Shown: positions 24,321-30,377 of the stretch, one piece after another | Numbering within the stretch: the stretch's first letter is position 1 | Layout of the letters: every line of letters begins with the position of its first letter | Made by a program: the position numbers and the translations under genes | Notes under the pieces: generated by a model | Told to the model about the DNA's origin: nothing | Database searches by the model: none | The model's input: the letters and a program-made list of their open reading frames with translations, nothing else | NCBI GenBank assembly: GCA_012295275.1 | Contig: CM022673.1 | Location: 7,290,311 to 7,354,310, forward strand | Length of the DNA stretch: 64,000 bases | From: Chrysomallon squamiferum | Taxonomy: Eukaryota > Mollusca > Gastropoda > Neomphalida > Peltospiridae | Reading direction: 5' to 3'

Positions 24321-24353
24321 TTACAGGTTGCGATATATCTCTGCAAACCTTAG
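1..24353 (+). CDS. Pif/BMSP-like modular chitin-binding and laminin-G protein, 3' part of a giant multi-exon gene
   Basis: This is the 3' portion of a probable extracellular matrix protein that would bind chitin, by analogy with molluscan Pif and BMSP shell proteins. What is seen: about 40 small in-frame exons coding Cys-rich modules, two canonical CBM14 exons (3801-3992, 20358-20549), a Cys-containing linker exon (21616-21765), and four exons that together read as a laminin-G domain (22152-24353). The modules share the CBM14 spacing C-x5-C and C-x12-C, with aromatics between the first pair (GYW or GYL, against RYY in the canonical domains) and a P-x-G-x-x-F/W motif after the later Cys. Exon phases agree from 1121 to the stop at 24351-24353, giving roughly 2,600 residues. 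A von Willebrand A domain, usual at the N terminus of Pif proteins, is not in the window. Low-scoring alternatives are several shorter genes or a partly non-functional array; no internal promoter or terminal coding exon was obvious. Confidence 0.72.
505..741 (+). repeat. first copy of a 235-bp duplicated segment carrying a 45-codon membrane ORF
   Basis: Nearly identical to 2653-2890. Both copies start at a 'tagcagggaaacaaaatat' stretch and end at 'aaatacatttgtcta'. The ORF at 555-692 starts MSEIAHVLK and continues into a hydrophobic run (ATIVVLSLVIYVYVCYIL), predicting a single-pass micropeptide. Whether it is expressed cannot be told from the sequence. Confidence 0.7.
810..960 (+). pseudogene. 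dead Cys-rich module exon (psi-1)
   Basis: Recognisable module (VCSGYWDC), but TGA replaces an Arg codon before the Cys-Cys pair position, the acceptor AG reads GG (ttatttcgg), and the C-terminal part is scrambled. Confidence 0.75.
1121..1297 (+). CDS. module exon, class A (GYLDC type)
   Basis: Acceptor ttcttacag, donor GTAGTT, phase 1-1. Begins EGCYGRQLQPMP and contains CSGYLDC and RCCPNGYAFS; ends CTDHCSEHDG. This is the first complete module exon in the window. Confidence 0.8.
1425..1601 (+). CDS. module exon, class B/C hybrid (GYWDC type)
   Basis: Acceptor tatttttcag, donor GTATTT. Contains VCSGYWDCSSHTPYRRCC and ends DPCPWGDRG. The acceptor region matches class B exons, but the body resembles class C, suggesting recombination within an exon. 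Confidence 0.8.
1711..1860 (+). pseudogene. dead module exon (psi-2)
   Basis: Reads CYNNQRQPTAGVCSGYWVC, then TAA at 1800-1802 where the Cys-Cys pair should be. The acceptor is GG (tatcgg) and no donor is visible. The 'WVC' variant and the stop are shared with most later dead exons. Confidence 0.8.
2003..2179 (+). CDS. module exon, class A
   Basis: Acceptor tgtttgag, a weak variant of the ttacag or caacag seen elsewhere; donor GTAGTT. Contains CSGYLDCATGNPYERCC with a class-B-like tail DPCPWGGRG. Confidence 0.72.
2317..2493 (+). CDS. module exon, class A
   Basis: Acceptor gttgttacag, donor GTAATT. Begins DVCSGRHMQPMP, contains CSGYLDCTSGSPNKRCC and ends DPCPWGGRG. Confidence 0.8.
2603..2650 (+). 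pseudogene. truncated dead module exon (psi-3)
   Basis: The first 47 bases match psi-2 (CYNNQRQPTAGVCS) and then stop abruptly at the start of the second copy of the 235-bp duplicated segment, so the insertion cut this exon. Confidence 0.75.
2653..2890 (+). repeat. second copy of the 235-bp segment with a 41-codon membrane ORF
   Basis: Near-identical to 505-741. The ORF at 2704-2829 keeps the hydrophobic run but ends four codons earlier than the first copy. Confidence 0.7.
2891..3800 (+). other. intron rich in trinucleotide repeats
   Basis: Contains (ATC/ATT)n around 3300-3390, a short (AT)n near 3520 and a long mixed CTA/ATT/GTT tract at 3595-3775 that reaches the next acceptor. No exon was found. 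Confidence 0.65.
3801..3992 (+). CDS. canonical CBM14 (peritrophin-A) exon 1
   Basis: 192 bp, phase 1-1, acceptor ctattactag, donor GTATGT (stronger than the array donors). The domain reads CYVAHPDCNRYYQC, then RRCPYGLYWN, then CDYPHNVEC, which is the standard peritrophin-A pattern. Chitin binding is inferred from the family. Confidence 0.88.
3993..5272 (+). other. intron with simple repeats
   Basis: AT-rich, with A-rich AATA tracts at 4080-4340 and a (TTC)n-(TTA)n tract at about 4935-5035. No exon was recognised. Confidence 0.65.
5273..5449 (+). CDS. module exon, divergent
   Basis: Acceptor gcgtcag (an alternative AG lies 6 bp upstream), strong donor GTACGT. Contains CAGYWDCSTGVPKRQCC and ends with a CNTT N-glycosylation sequon. 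It differs more from the array than the array members do from each other, so it is probably an older module. Confidence 0.8.
5450..5832 (+). other. intron
   Basis: AT-rich sequence with no recognisable exon or repeat array. Confidence 0.6.
5833..6006 (+). CDS. module exon, class A
   Basis: Acceptor gtctcaccag, donor GTAGTT. Begins VCYGRQLQPMP and ends CHDQCSVHFGG, 58 codons. Confidence 0.8.
6135..6323 (+). CDS. module exon, class B (CCGYWDC type, long tail)
   Basis: Acceptor gtttttcag, donor GTACTT. Has an extra Cys in ICCGYWDC and a longer tail (PWTGTGGPGG), 63 codons. Confidence 0.8.
6440..6560 (+). pseudogene. chimeric dead module exon, class C
   Basis: The acceptor ttatttcag and first half (CSGYWDCSSHTPYRRCC) are intact. 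After SFSV the sequence jumps to unrelated codons and a scrambled tail, losing the last three Cys and the donor; TGA follows shortly after. Confidence 0.7.
6876..7049 (+). CDS. module exon, class A (block 1)
   Basis: Acceptor tttcaacag, donor GTAGTT. CYGTQLQPMPGFCSGYLDC, Ala variant RCCPAGYAFS, tail CSVHFGG. Confidence 0.8.
7178..7366 (+). CDS. module exon, class B (block 1)
   Basis: Acceptor tatttttcag, donor GTACTT. DMCYQKQLLPIPGICCGYWDC with the long PWTGTGGPGG tail. Confidence 0.8.
7483..7659 (+). CDS. module exon, class C (block 1)
   Basis: Acceptor ttatttcag, donor GTAAAA. CYDNQPMPIAGLCSGYWDC and RTPYRRCC; ends CHDVCSVTDPG. Confidence 0.8.
7783..7955 (+). other. Ser-repeat/hydrophobic ORF behind an intact module acceptor (copy 1)
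   Basis: Acceptor tgttgtttcag is intact and phase 1 continues as A-I-C-Y-I, the usual module start. The exon then dissolves into an (AGT)n tract coding poly-Ser, followed by a Val/Leu/Ile-rich stretch and a stop. It is either a module exon destroyed by microsatellite expansion or an alternative last exon giving a Ser-rich linker plus membrane segment. Confidence 0.45.
8093..8269 (+). CDS. module exon, class A (block 2)
   Basis: Acceptor gttgtttcag, donor GTAGTT. EGCYGRQLQPMPGVCSGYLDC; tail CSVHFGG. Confidence 0.8.
8398..8586 (+). CDS. module exon, class B (block 2)
   Basis: Apparently identical in coding content to 7178-7366, marking a recent block duplication. Confidence 0.8.
8704..8880 (+). 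CDS. module exon, class C (block 2)
   Basis: Same coding content as 7483-7659; donor GTAAAA. Confidence 0.8.
9004..9179 (+). other. Ser-repeat/hydrophobic ORF behind an intact acceptor (copy 2)
   Basis: Copy of 7783-7955 with one more AGT unit. It remains open in phase 1 to the same stop. Confidence 0.45.
9315..9488 (+). CDS. module exon, class A (block 3)
   Basis: Two AGs occur in tandem (cag-acag). Only the second, giving a start at 9315, keeps the module frame. Donor GTAGTT. Confidence 0.78.
9617..9793 (+). CDS. module exon, class B (block 3)
   Basis: Short-tail class B: ICCGYWDCSSGTPSARCC and DPCPGGPRG; donor GTAGTG. Confidence 0.8.
9907..10175 (+). pseudogene. dead module exon plus a 3'-half exon fragment (block 3)
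   Basis: The first part has a GG acceptor, 'WVC' and the TAA stop after KGC. The second part (about 10105-10172) is an isolated C-terminal half (QCVVDSNCNDPC) with a GTAGTT donor but no 5' half or acceptor. Confidence 0.75.
10288..10464 (+). CDS. module exon, class C (block 3)
   Basis: Acceptor ttatttcag, donor GTAGTT. ENCYDNQPMPIAGLCSGYWDC with a class-B-like tail PWRGRG. Confidence 0.8.
10606..10782 (+). CDS. module exon, class A (block 4)
   Basis: Acceptor gttgttacag, donor GTAGTT. GVCYGRHMQPMP; tail CSVHFGG. Confidence 0.8.
10911..11087 (+). CDS. module exon, class B (block 4)
   Basis: Matches 9617-9793 in coding content. Confidence 0.8.
11201..11470 (+). pseudogene. dead module exon plus 3'-half fragment (block 4)
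   Basis: Copy of 9907-10175 with the same stop and the same headless second part, so the damage predates the block duplication. Confidence 0.75.
11582..11758 (+). CDS. module exon, class C (block 4)
   Basis: As 10288-10464 except RKPYRRCC in place of RTPYRRCC. Confidence 0.8.
11900..12076 (+). CDS. module exon, class A (block 5)
   Basis: Acceptor gttgttacag, donor GTAGTT. Tail CYDKCSEHVPG, shared only with 19145-19318 at the far end of the array. Confidence 0.8.
12203..12379 (+). CDS. module exon, class B (block 5)
   Basis: Phe replaces the extra Cys (ICFGYWDC) and Glu follows QC (QCEVD); donor GTAGTT. Confidence 0.8.
12524..12697 (+). CDS. module exon, class D (block 5)
   Basis: Acceptor tttcattag, donor GTACTT. 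CSGRDMEPMPGVCSGYLDC and RPHRRCCNRGYSFS; tail PWRPPG, 58 codons. Confidence 0.8.
12813..12965 (+). pseudogene. dead module exon (block 5)
   Basis: GG acceptor, 'WVC', TAA stop after KGC, no donor. Confidence 0.78.
13111..13278 (+). CDS. module exon, class A (block 6)
   Basis: Acceptor tttcaacag, donor GTAGTT. Shortened tail CNDQCSVRG, 56 codons. Confidence 0.8.
13407..13583 (+). CDS. module exon, class B (block 6)
   Basis: DMCYNNQRLPIPGICCGYWDC and TPLTKCC; tail PWGGRG. Confidence 0.8.
13728..13901 (+). CDS. module exon, class D (block 6)
   Basis: Same coding content as 12524-12697. Confidence 0.8.
14017..14170 (+). pseudogene. dead module exon (block 6)
   Basis: Same stop and GG acceptor as the block-5 dead exon. 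Confidence 0.78.
14315..14482 (+). CDS. module exon, class A (block 7)
   Basis: As 13111-13278; acceptor tttcaacag, donor GTAGTT. Confidence 0.8.
14611..14787 (+). CDS. module exon, class B (block 7)
   Basis: As 13407-13583. Just past the donor the intron has lost one T, so the intron reading frame differs from its sisters. Confidence 0.8.
14934..15107 (+). CDS. module exon, class D (block 7)
   Basis: Same coding content as the other class D exons. Confidence 0.8.
15220..15375 (+). pseudogene. dead module exon (block 7)
   Basis: GG acceptor and TAA stop. A small variant ('acttcat' near 15358) is shared with block 9. Confidence 0.78.
15529..15696 (+). CDS. module exon, class A variant (block 8)
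   Basis: Acceptor gtctctgcag, donor GTAGTT. Begins VCYDRQFQPMP. It shares an upstream intron type with 5833 and 17942 rather than with its neighbours. Confidence 0.8.
15827..16003 (+). CDS. module exon, class B (block 8)
   Basis: As the other DMCYNNQRLPIP exons; donor GTAGTT. Confidence 0.8.
16147..16323 (+). CDS. module exon, class D variant (block 8)
   Basis: Acceptor gttgttacag rather than tttcattag, adding one codon (DVCSGRDMQ); donor GTACTT. Confidence 0.8.
16436..16592 (+). pseudogene. dead module exon (block 8)
   Basis: GG acceptor and TAA stop, with an additional small change in the N-terminal part. Confidence 0.78.
16734..16897 (+). pseudogene. class A exon broken by a 4-bp deletion (block 9)
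   Basis: Splice sites are intact (tttcaacag, GTAGTT), but 4 bases are missing after GGATATGCATT relative to the sister exons. The frame then meets TAA at once, and the exon length (164) is no longer a multiple of three. Confidence 0.8.
17026..17202 (+). pseudogene. class B exon with three compensating indels (block 9)
   Basis: Relative to its sisters it has lost one base at the start, gained two near ICC and lost one before the Pro codon. Total length is still 177 and the exon is open in phase 1, but its first half is read in a wrong frame, losing the N-terminal Cys pattern (the canonical CCGYWDC is absent). The C-terminal half (KCCPTGYSFS onward) is normal. It may be translated with a misfolded module. 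Confidence 0.65.
17347..17520 (+). CDS. module exon, class D (block 9)
   Basis: Intact, as 12524-12697; acceptor tttcattag, donor GTACTT. Confidence 0.8.
17628..17785 (+). pseudogene. dead module exon (block 9)
   Basis: GG acceptor, TAA stop, and further loss of a conserved Cys (LSSGYRVC). Confidence 0.78.
17942..18109 (+). CDS. module exon, class A variant (block 10)
   Basis: Same type as 15529-15696 (VCYDRQFQPMP); acceptor gtctctgcag. Confidence 0.8.
18238..18414 (+). pseudogene. class B exon with lost acceptor (block 10)
   Basis: The reading frame and donor are intact (DMCYNKQRLPIPGICC), but the acceptor reads tttccg instead of tttcag. Normal splicing into this exon should fail; skipping it keeps frame because it is phase 1-1. 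Confidence 0.7.
18558..18731 (+). CDS. module exon, class D (block 10)
   Basis: Intact class D exon; acceptor tttcattag, donor GTACTT. Confidence 0.8.
18838..18990 (+). pseudogene. dead module exon (block 10)
   Basis: GG acceptor, 'WVC' and TAA stop; this is the last of the series. Confidence 0.78.
19145..19318 (+). CDS. module exon, class A (block 11)
   Basis: Acceptor tttcaacag, donor GTAATT. CSGRHMQPMP; tail CYDKCSEHVPG. Confidence 0.8.
19447..19626 (+). CDS. module exon, class B (block 11)
   Basis: DMCYTKQRLPIPGICCGYWDC and IPFARCC; tail CSWPHGRG, 60 codons. It is more divergent than the internal class B copies. Confidence 0.8.
19731..19907 (+). CDS. module exon, D/C hybrid (block 11)
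   Basis: The first half is class D (RPHRRCCNRG) and the second half class C (TRTCVVNRNCHDVCSVT), with the class C donor GTAAAA. A within-exon recombination is visible. Confidence 0.8.
20034..20230 (+). other. Ser-repeat/hydrophobic ORF behind an intact acceptor (copy 3)
   Basis: Third copy of the 7783 feature. The poly-Ser tract is interrupted by Asn and Thr, and the hydrophobic part is extended by a TTG/TTA repeat coding poly-Leu. It is open in phase 1 to a stop at 20228-20230. Confidence 0.45.
20201..20357 (+). repeat. ATT/TTA trinucleotide tract
   Basis: A long mixed TTA/TAT repeat occupies the whole end of the intron up to the acceptor of the second CBM14 exon. The first CBM14 exon has the same arrangement at 3624-3735. 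Confidence 0.85.
20358..20549 (+). CDS. canonical CBM14 (peritrophin-A) exon 2
   Basis: 192 bp, phase 1-1, acceptor gataacag, strong donor GTAAGT. Reads VAHPDCTRYYQC, RRCPFGLFWN and CDYPDNVLC. It has the same length and phase as the exon at 3801, pointing to an ancestral pair. Confidence 0.88.
20550..21017 (+). other. intron with poly-T and (ATG)n tracts
   Basis: T-rich stretch at 20660-20760 and an imperfect ATG/GAC repeat at about 20845-20960. No exon was seen. Confidence 0.6.
21018..21197 (+). CDS. module exon, unique single-Cys variant
   Basis: Acceptor gtttcag, strong donor GTACGT. FCCGYWDC is present, but RRCPAGHSFS has one Cys where the array has two, closer to canonical CBM14. It carries an NVT glycosylation sequon. 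Probably an old module outside the amplified array. Confidence 0.82.
21198..21615 (+). other. intron
   Basis: AT-rich, with a (GT)n tract at about 21535-21570 near the next acceptor. Confidence 0.6.
21616..21765 (+). CDS. Cys-containing linker exon before the laminin-G domain
   Basis: Phase 1-1, 50 codons, acceptor tttgtaacag, donor GTATGC. Contains PCDKLPLPDRTKY, MPCAPSTYF and DCGCSG. A similar short Cys-bearing stretch links chitin-binding and laminin-G parts in Pif-type proteins; its own function is unknown. Confidence 0.78.
21766..22151 (+). other. intron with (AT)n, (TTG)n and T-rich tracts
   Basis: Simple repeats only; the polypyrimidine run at 22050-22150 leads into the next acceptor. 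Confidence 0.6.
22152..22498 (+). CDS. laminin-G domain exon 1
   Basis: Acceptor tctattcag, donor GTTAGT, phase 1 to 0. LPELLLPFTSSTDD leads into the beta-sandwich (GVAYFNGKANLRINRF, then TVYITVKYRQ, then SILGNGDCG). The 'GNGDC' region resembles Pif/BMSP laminin-G segments. The base composition is clearly more GC-rich than the array. Confidence 0.82.
22499..22921 (+). other. intron with ATT repeats and a pure (CT)n tract
   Basis: ATT/ATTT repeats at 22527-22662 and (CT)n of about 28 units at 22733-22790. Confidence 0.8.
22922..23012 (+). CDS. laminin-G domain exon 2
   Basis: 91 bp, phase 0 to 1. NGYRIAKFTLDGGKLTG is a typical laminin-G beta-strand pair with turn. Confidence 0.78.
23013..23679 (+). 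other. intron
   Basis: AT-rich with (ATC)n near 23140 and ATTT repeats near 23190-23240; no exon. Confidence 0.6.
23680..23765 (+). CDS. laminin-G domain exon 3
   Basis: 86 bp, phase 1 to 0, acceptor tattcacag, donor GTAAAT. SLTIGTCGQCTGYSFKGYIDH is the usual near-C-terminal 'G-x-I-D' strand of laminin-G domains. Confidence 0.8.
23766..24326 (+). other. intron with a long pure (AG)n tract
   Basis: (AG)n of about 40 units at 23828-23909, then (CA)n, (ATAC)n and an (ATT)n tract at 24248-24320 that abuts the acceptor. Confidence 0.8.
24327..24353 (+). CDS. laminin-G terminal microexon with stop
   Basis: 27 bp after acceptor ttttacag, giving VAIYLCKP then TAG. Joined to the previous exon this yields GYIDHVAIYLCKP, the expected closing strand of a laminin-G domain. 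If unspliced, the previous exon would read into a stop a few codons later. Confidence 0.78.
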   Translation, partial: VAIYLCKP

Positions 24354-24756
24354 AGGAAAGGAAAAAGTGAGATGAAGTGCGAGCTTTCTTCGAAATCCTG
24401 AAAATTTTCATAGTCCTCAAATTTGCACATCACCTCAGATATTTATACTTCATAGCTTATATTTATCCACATTTATTTGTGTATTATTTTATATTTATTT
24501 ATTTGTTTGTTTGTATGTCACTGATTGTGAACATCATGAGCATAATCTGACGAGATAAAAACTTTTTGCAGAAACATAAATTAAGAAATAATGTATTAAG
24601 CGTACAACCGAGTTTGACTGTTCGTTTGCAAAAGGTTCATCTCCTCTTTTCATTCGAGAAAATTACAAAAAAAACAACAACGAATTCTATATTATTTTCC
24701 TTCAGCATAAGGGAAACAATTCATAGAGTGAAAGAAATTTGTCTATCAGTTTCCGC

Positions 24757-24762
24757 AATAAA
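24757..24762 (+). terminator. candidate polyadenylation signal AATAAA
   Basis: First AATAAA after the stop at 24353, followed by an A-run. 24906-24911 and 25003-25008 are equally plausible. Confidence 0.35.
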
Positions 24763-25549
24763 AAAAAAAATGTTCGTGACATACAAAGCTTTAACCGTAG
24801 CTTGATTAACATTATTATCGTACATATAACGTTTCTTTTAACATCGATTTAATTAACTTTCAACCTCCAAATTTCTTCTCAGTAATTGGTGTTTCGGTTT
24901 TATAGAATAAAGTTTTCTATATGCTTTCGGCTTTTCATAACCAATTCTCTTTTCCTTTTTTTTTTTTTTTTTGATGTTTTTTTTTAACACCTGGGTTTTT
25001 ACAATAAAGTTTTGTCAACGACTTTGTCGTTTCATAAAGTTTCATAAAGTTTTTTTACTACCAGATTTTTGCAACTGCACCGGTTTTTGCACTTTCCTAT
25101 ACTGAAAGAACCATTGTTATGTCATTTTATTTGATGTATCTTTTTTATTTATATAGCGTTATATTTAGCCTTCGGTGCTTTATGCCTCTTTATGCATGTC
25201 ACGATTCTGTCAGCTGTCACTTGGTTATTGTTTATGTATAAGCTGCATGTTATGTTGACATTAATACGAATTTGTGAGAAAATTACTCTTTTTTTTATCT
25301 ATGGGGATATATTCTGTAACAACTGAGTGTTGGTCAAATAGTACTGATATTTTAATTTCGCTGTTGCTAAATGTATTTTGTTTTCATAATAAATTTGTTT
25401 TAAGCATTTGTTGAATAGGTTATTTGTTTTGTTTTATTCTTCACTGTTTAATTTCTGTTTAGGTAGTTTTGTATTTTGAATTTTAATACTTTTCAATTTA
25501 CTATGCTGAACTTAGTTGCACTTCTCTCCATTGTATGACGTTATACTAT

Positions 25550-25810
25550 ACTGCACTAACTATACTAAACAACACCCCACTTCACTTAACTACACTACAC
25601 TAAACTTCAACATACTGCATCACACAACACTACACTACACTACACTACTCTGTACTACACTACACTGTACTACATCACACACACTACACTACACTACACT
25701 ACACTACACTACATTGTACTACATCACACTACACTATACTACATCACGTAACACTACACTACACTACCCTACACATCATACGACACTACACTACATTATA
25801 CAGCACTACT
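25550..25810 (+). repeat. (ACTAC)n pentanucleotide-type minisatellite
   Basis: Imperfect repeats of 'actac' with occasional CATCAC interruptions. Confidence 0.85.
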
Positions 25811-26749
25811 CTGTGCTACATTGCAGTGCGTATTTAAATGTTCTTGTCGGCGAAAGAGCGACTTGTGCTGAACACAGATTAACCCTGTCCAAGAAGACAA
25901 ATAAAGGACAAACCACAACAGACCTCCTCATCCTTAAATAAACTTAAACACGGAAATAAATTATCCAGCTACACTGTACACATGAATAATGCTCGTCGCC
26001 TTTACAACATGACTGTGAATTCTTAGTGTGCAGGGCAGAACAAAAGTGATGCATTACATAAGATGTAAAGTTAAGACAAATCCTTCAGACACCACTTGTA
26101 TCCTTCATATTCTAATACCTGTTGCACCTTTATTACATATTTTTTGATAATATTTATTCTTTATTTGCAATCTGAAAGTGGTTTTTGTTTGAAGTCTGAT
26201 TGTTCATAGACTAAAAACCATCAGAGTTGTGGGGTCTATTTGATTATATGAAACTGGGTGTACGTTAGTCACAGTTTAAAACAATAATTACAAAAAATAT
26301 GTATAAATCATTTGGACTTCCAACGAAAGGTAAACGTTACTTTCAAGCTTGGATTCTGAAAATAGACAAAGTGAAAATATTTATTTGCATTTTTATTATA
26401 AAGCATTTCAGACAAAGCCGGTTACACAGAATAAAGATCCAGGTGTACAGACAACATAACAAAATATTAAAGGTCACAATAAAATAACTGGAAATTATTA
26501 CAAAAGCATTTCATATTTTGGCGGTTTTGCCAAAAAGTCAAAATAAATAAAATAAAATAAAAATTCCAAAAAACCCTGCTACGCCTAAACTATACCCAAA
26601 AAATTAAAAAGGATATTTCACGTCTGCTTATTATGATAAGTAAAGTTATACTCCGAAAATAAGCAAAATGACAATAACAAAAATATCAATAGCAGTAAAA
26701 TTAAATTAAATAAAAGTAGCGGAAACTTGTCAAAAAGAGAGTGAGAGAC

Positions 26750-26851
<102 letters not shown>

Positions 26852-26988
26852 CAATTTTATTCTTAGCTACTCGGATATGTTATAGAAAACATTAAGAATT
26901 TATTATTATGACCAAATACCTTAACTGTTTAAATAAACAGTTTCTTTTTTGTTTAATCTTCGAATTTCATATCTGCCTCTAACTACGA

Positions 26989-26994
26989 TTTATT
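26989..26994 (-). terminator. candidate polyadenylation signal for the claudin-like gene
   Basis: AATAAA on the minus strand about 160 bp past the stop codon. Confidence 0.4.
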
Positions 26995-27154
26995 CAACAA
27001 AAAAAAAAATATATATATATTTAAAACCCCATGATTTAACAAAAGCACAACAAATATATACAACAACCTTCTGCTATCGACACGTAAGAATTACATTTTT
27101 TGGCATGTTTCTCGTCCATCTTTTGTCTTTAGCAATACGACCATCTGCATAATG

Positions 27155-27366
27155 TCACCCGTCAAATAAATTTGCCTCGGACAGAGACTTTTTTGTACGT
27201 AAGAACAAGCCCACAGCAAGTGCATCAACGTAACACAAAATGGCTGCCACTGCAGATAATCCTATTGGCCAGTCGACTCTTCCGCCTGAGGTTTCACGCG
27301 TTGGGTATCTTGAAAGACCAGCCGATTTTTTGGCAAATACTGCTATTCCGATTACAATGGAAGTTC
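27155..27366 (-). CDS. claudin-like exon 3
   Basis: Acceptor tttctcccacag. Completes TM3 (TSIVIGIAVFA), then VDWPIGLSAVAAILCYVDAL for TM4; ends SLSEANLFDG and stop. Confidence 0.82.
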
Positions 27367-29075
27367 CTGTGGGAGAAACATTTGCGAAAAACAAAATTTA
27401 GATATATTTTTTTATCTGTTTGACATTATTATATTTAAATACATTTTTAAATATGCAATTGTAATACAGAATGGGAAAAGAAGAACCGAAATAACGGTAA
27501 GCAAAAAATTATAAAGGAAAAGGAATAATTAAGAAATACAGATATTTTATCAGTTAATAAAGTATATTAAGATTTATTTATATCACTTAATGATTTTTAC
27601 GTTATATATAAACTTATTTGAAGATTGCATTTCATTTCAGTAGACATTTTGTGGAGCAATCATACAATTATGAACTTAGAATGATAAAATAACACTGTCA
27701 CAAATTCGAGGTATCCCATCAACAAGCATCTGTGTGGACATCTTAGGGCGAACCCAGATGACCAAACAGAAATAGAAAGTCATAAATAAGTATTTCAGAC
27801 AAGAAGATCTACATTACGTTCCCTATTTCATCTTGAAGATGTAAGTCAGTTTGACAACGTAGACAATGAGTGAAATGACGTGTTGTCAAAAGAAATATAT
27901 ATCCACCAATTAAATATTCTATAACCCATTATCCACAAACAATCTATTAATTTTCGTCTTTTCATACACCGATATGCAGGTCTAAATAAATTTGACGATT
28001 TGACGATTTGACAACTTCTGAACGATGAACTTAAACTGATAATAATTAATCAGCGGAAATATATCATTTCTGTTTGACGTGAAGTCACGAGTATACAATT
28101 AATCTCCCCAAAATGTTCTTATTATATTATTGTCATACTTCATTATTAACTAAGACTGGTCAATAGAAACAAAAGGAAACAATCACTTGGCGTTGTAAAG
28201 ACGTGTTAGGGTGTATCTTTGAGCCTAAATAAGTCATTCACACAACACTGCTGTACATTTCACTGACACTGCGTTCACTTTTTTCTCTCTCTCTTGTTTT
28301 TTATTGTAGGTGAATGATCAACTGTCAAAAGGAAAAAAAAAAGGAAAGACTGAATAATCTTCTCCTGCAGTGCAAAAGTTTGTTTTAACGGAATTAGATT
28401 AATGACGTGGGAATCAGACATGTTTTCTATCATTCATTTATGATTGAGTAGAATTGATTGTCTGTGGAGGTTCATGAGAGTTTATCAACGGCAACGACGA
28501 AACAACACCAACAATAGTAATAACAATAATAAAATAAAAATACCCACCCTTAGCGCACAAACTTTACTGAAACCATCTTTCTATTTATTTTTCTTTCCCC
28601 CTACATATTTGATTAATGATCATTATCATCATCATCACCAATATGAACAAGTCTGTTGTTGTAGTTGTTGTTAGAATTACCGTTGTTATACTTTGAGACC
28701 AAATTGCTCCTTAGCACGTGCACTCACCCGCTATAGCCATGAGGCAGACGAACAGACGATATAGCACGTGGTTCGAGCTGGCCTTGAACAGACCAACGGC
28801 ATACAGCGTGACAGATACGGCAATCGCAATAGCTGCAACCACTTCGAAAACCTTGGTGACCTGAATCCAAGCTGAAAAACAAAAGAAAAGACAATAAGAT
28901 CTTTTTTTTTATTTCTTCCTTAGTTTTTATTTTTTTTTATTTTTTTTTTTTTTAAAGCAGAGCAACGTTTCAGTCTCGGGGTGATTAAAATGACACTGGA
29001 TTAAATAATAAAACCAAAGAACAAGTAAAACACTTACGTGTGCTTCCAACCTTTCTATTTTGTTAGTTTTATTAT

Positions 29076-29109
<34 letters not shown>

Positions 29110-29429
29110 GTTTATTTTCCGAAAAGAATTGTTATCTTTTTGTTGTTGTTATTATTAATATTATTGTTGTTGTTGTTGTTGTTCTTGTTTATTTTATTTT
29201 ATTTATTTTGTTAATGTTATACAGATTTATTTTATTTATTTATTTAATTATTAATATTGTTAATTGTTTTCTTGTTGTTAATAAAAGCATGGTCTTGGCA
29301 ATGGTGAGAAGCTCAGTATTCAGAACGCGGCCCTTGGCTTAAAGGATCGAATGATCACTTTTTTGTTGTTTTTTGCTTTTCTTACCTATCACCTGTTGAT
29401 ATAATTCGTCCATGATGTATTTGTGTGTA

Positions 29430-29469
<40 letters not shown>

Positions 29470-30325
29470 GACAAACATAAAGTATTTCTATCTACTAACC
29501 AACATTTCATTTCTCGTAATTACATTTACAGCTCCCACAACCATCCCCCAAAAATTGTCACAGCGCTGAATCTTCACATAAAACACTCACTTACTAGTGC
29601 TCGTATTGAATTCTGATATTGGTTTATACCCCGAATTAACGGTTATTAAAATAGGAACTATTACAACAGACTGCAGCATACATATTTATTAATGCTTTAC
29701 AATTACTGTTTCGTGAGTGATGTCTAAGGAAGATTGTGTTTTCCTCCTCATTCTTGGGAGAAACGAACCCAGTATCCCTCACGTTCTGGCCCTCTGAAAT
29801 AGAATACGCTCTGCAAACAGGCTGGTTTCGCGGCCCGAGTTCATAAAACACAGCACGAGATGTCGCGCTAGACAGTTTGATGGTGACCTGATTTATTACG
29901 CGACATTTTCAAGTGGCCCGTGCTTTCACGTATTTTGTTCATTGTTCGTGCTTCTTTGATGTACCGCCCATTTCTGCATTAGTCATAAATAAAGATGATG
30001 GATTCAAAAAGGTGTATATTTCACACATCAAACAAACGTTGCTATAAACGACTGAAATGGAGTGTTTTTCAGTGAAACCATATATTGTGATTATTGCTAA
30101 TTAAATACTCTTGAACTACAAAGTACTTAATAAAGATACGGTAGCGACTCAGTAAAGAAAAGTAAATATGCGATCATACAAGTGTTGAATACCAGTTGTA
30201 AAAACTCAAACTGATGTCGTAAATTATTGTATAAACCCGATACACACACACACACACACACACACACGTATATATATATATATGTGTGCATGTGTTTGTG
30301 TGTGTGTGTGCGCGCGCATGTGTGT

Positions 30326-30377
<52 letters not shown>

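Noticed and set aside
27172-27423. 83-codon plus-strand ORF
   Set aside because: It is the antisense shadow of claudin-like exon 3.
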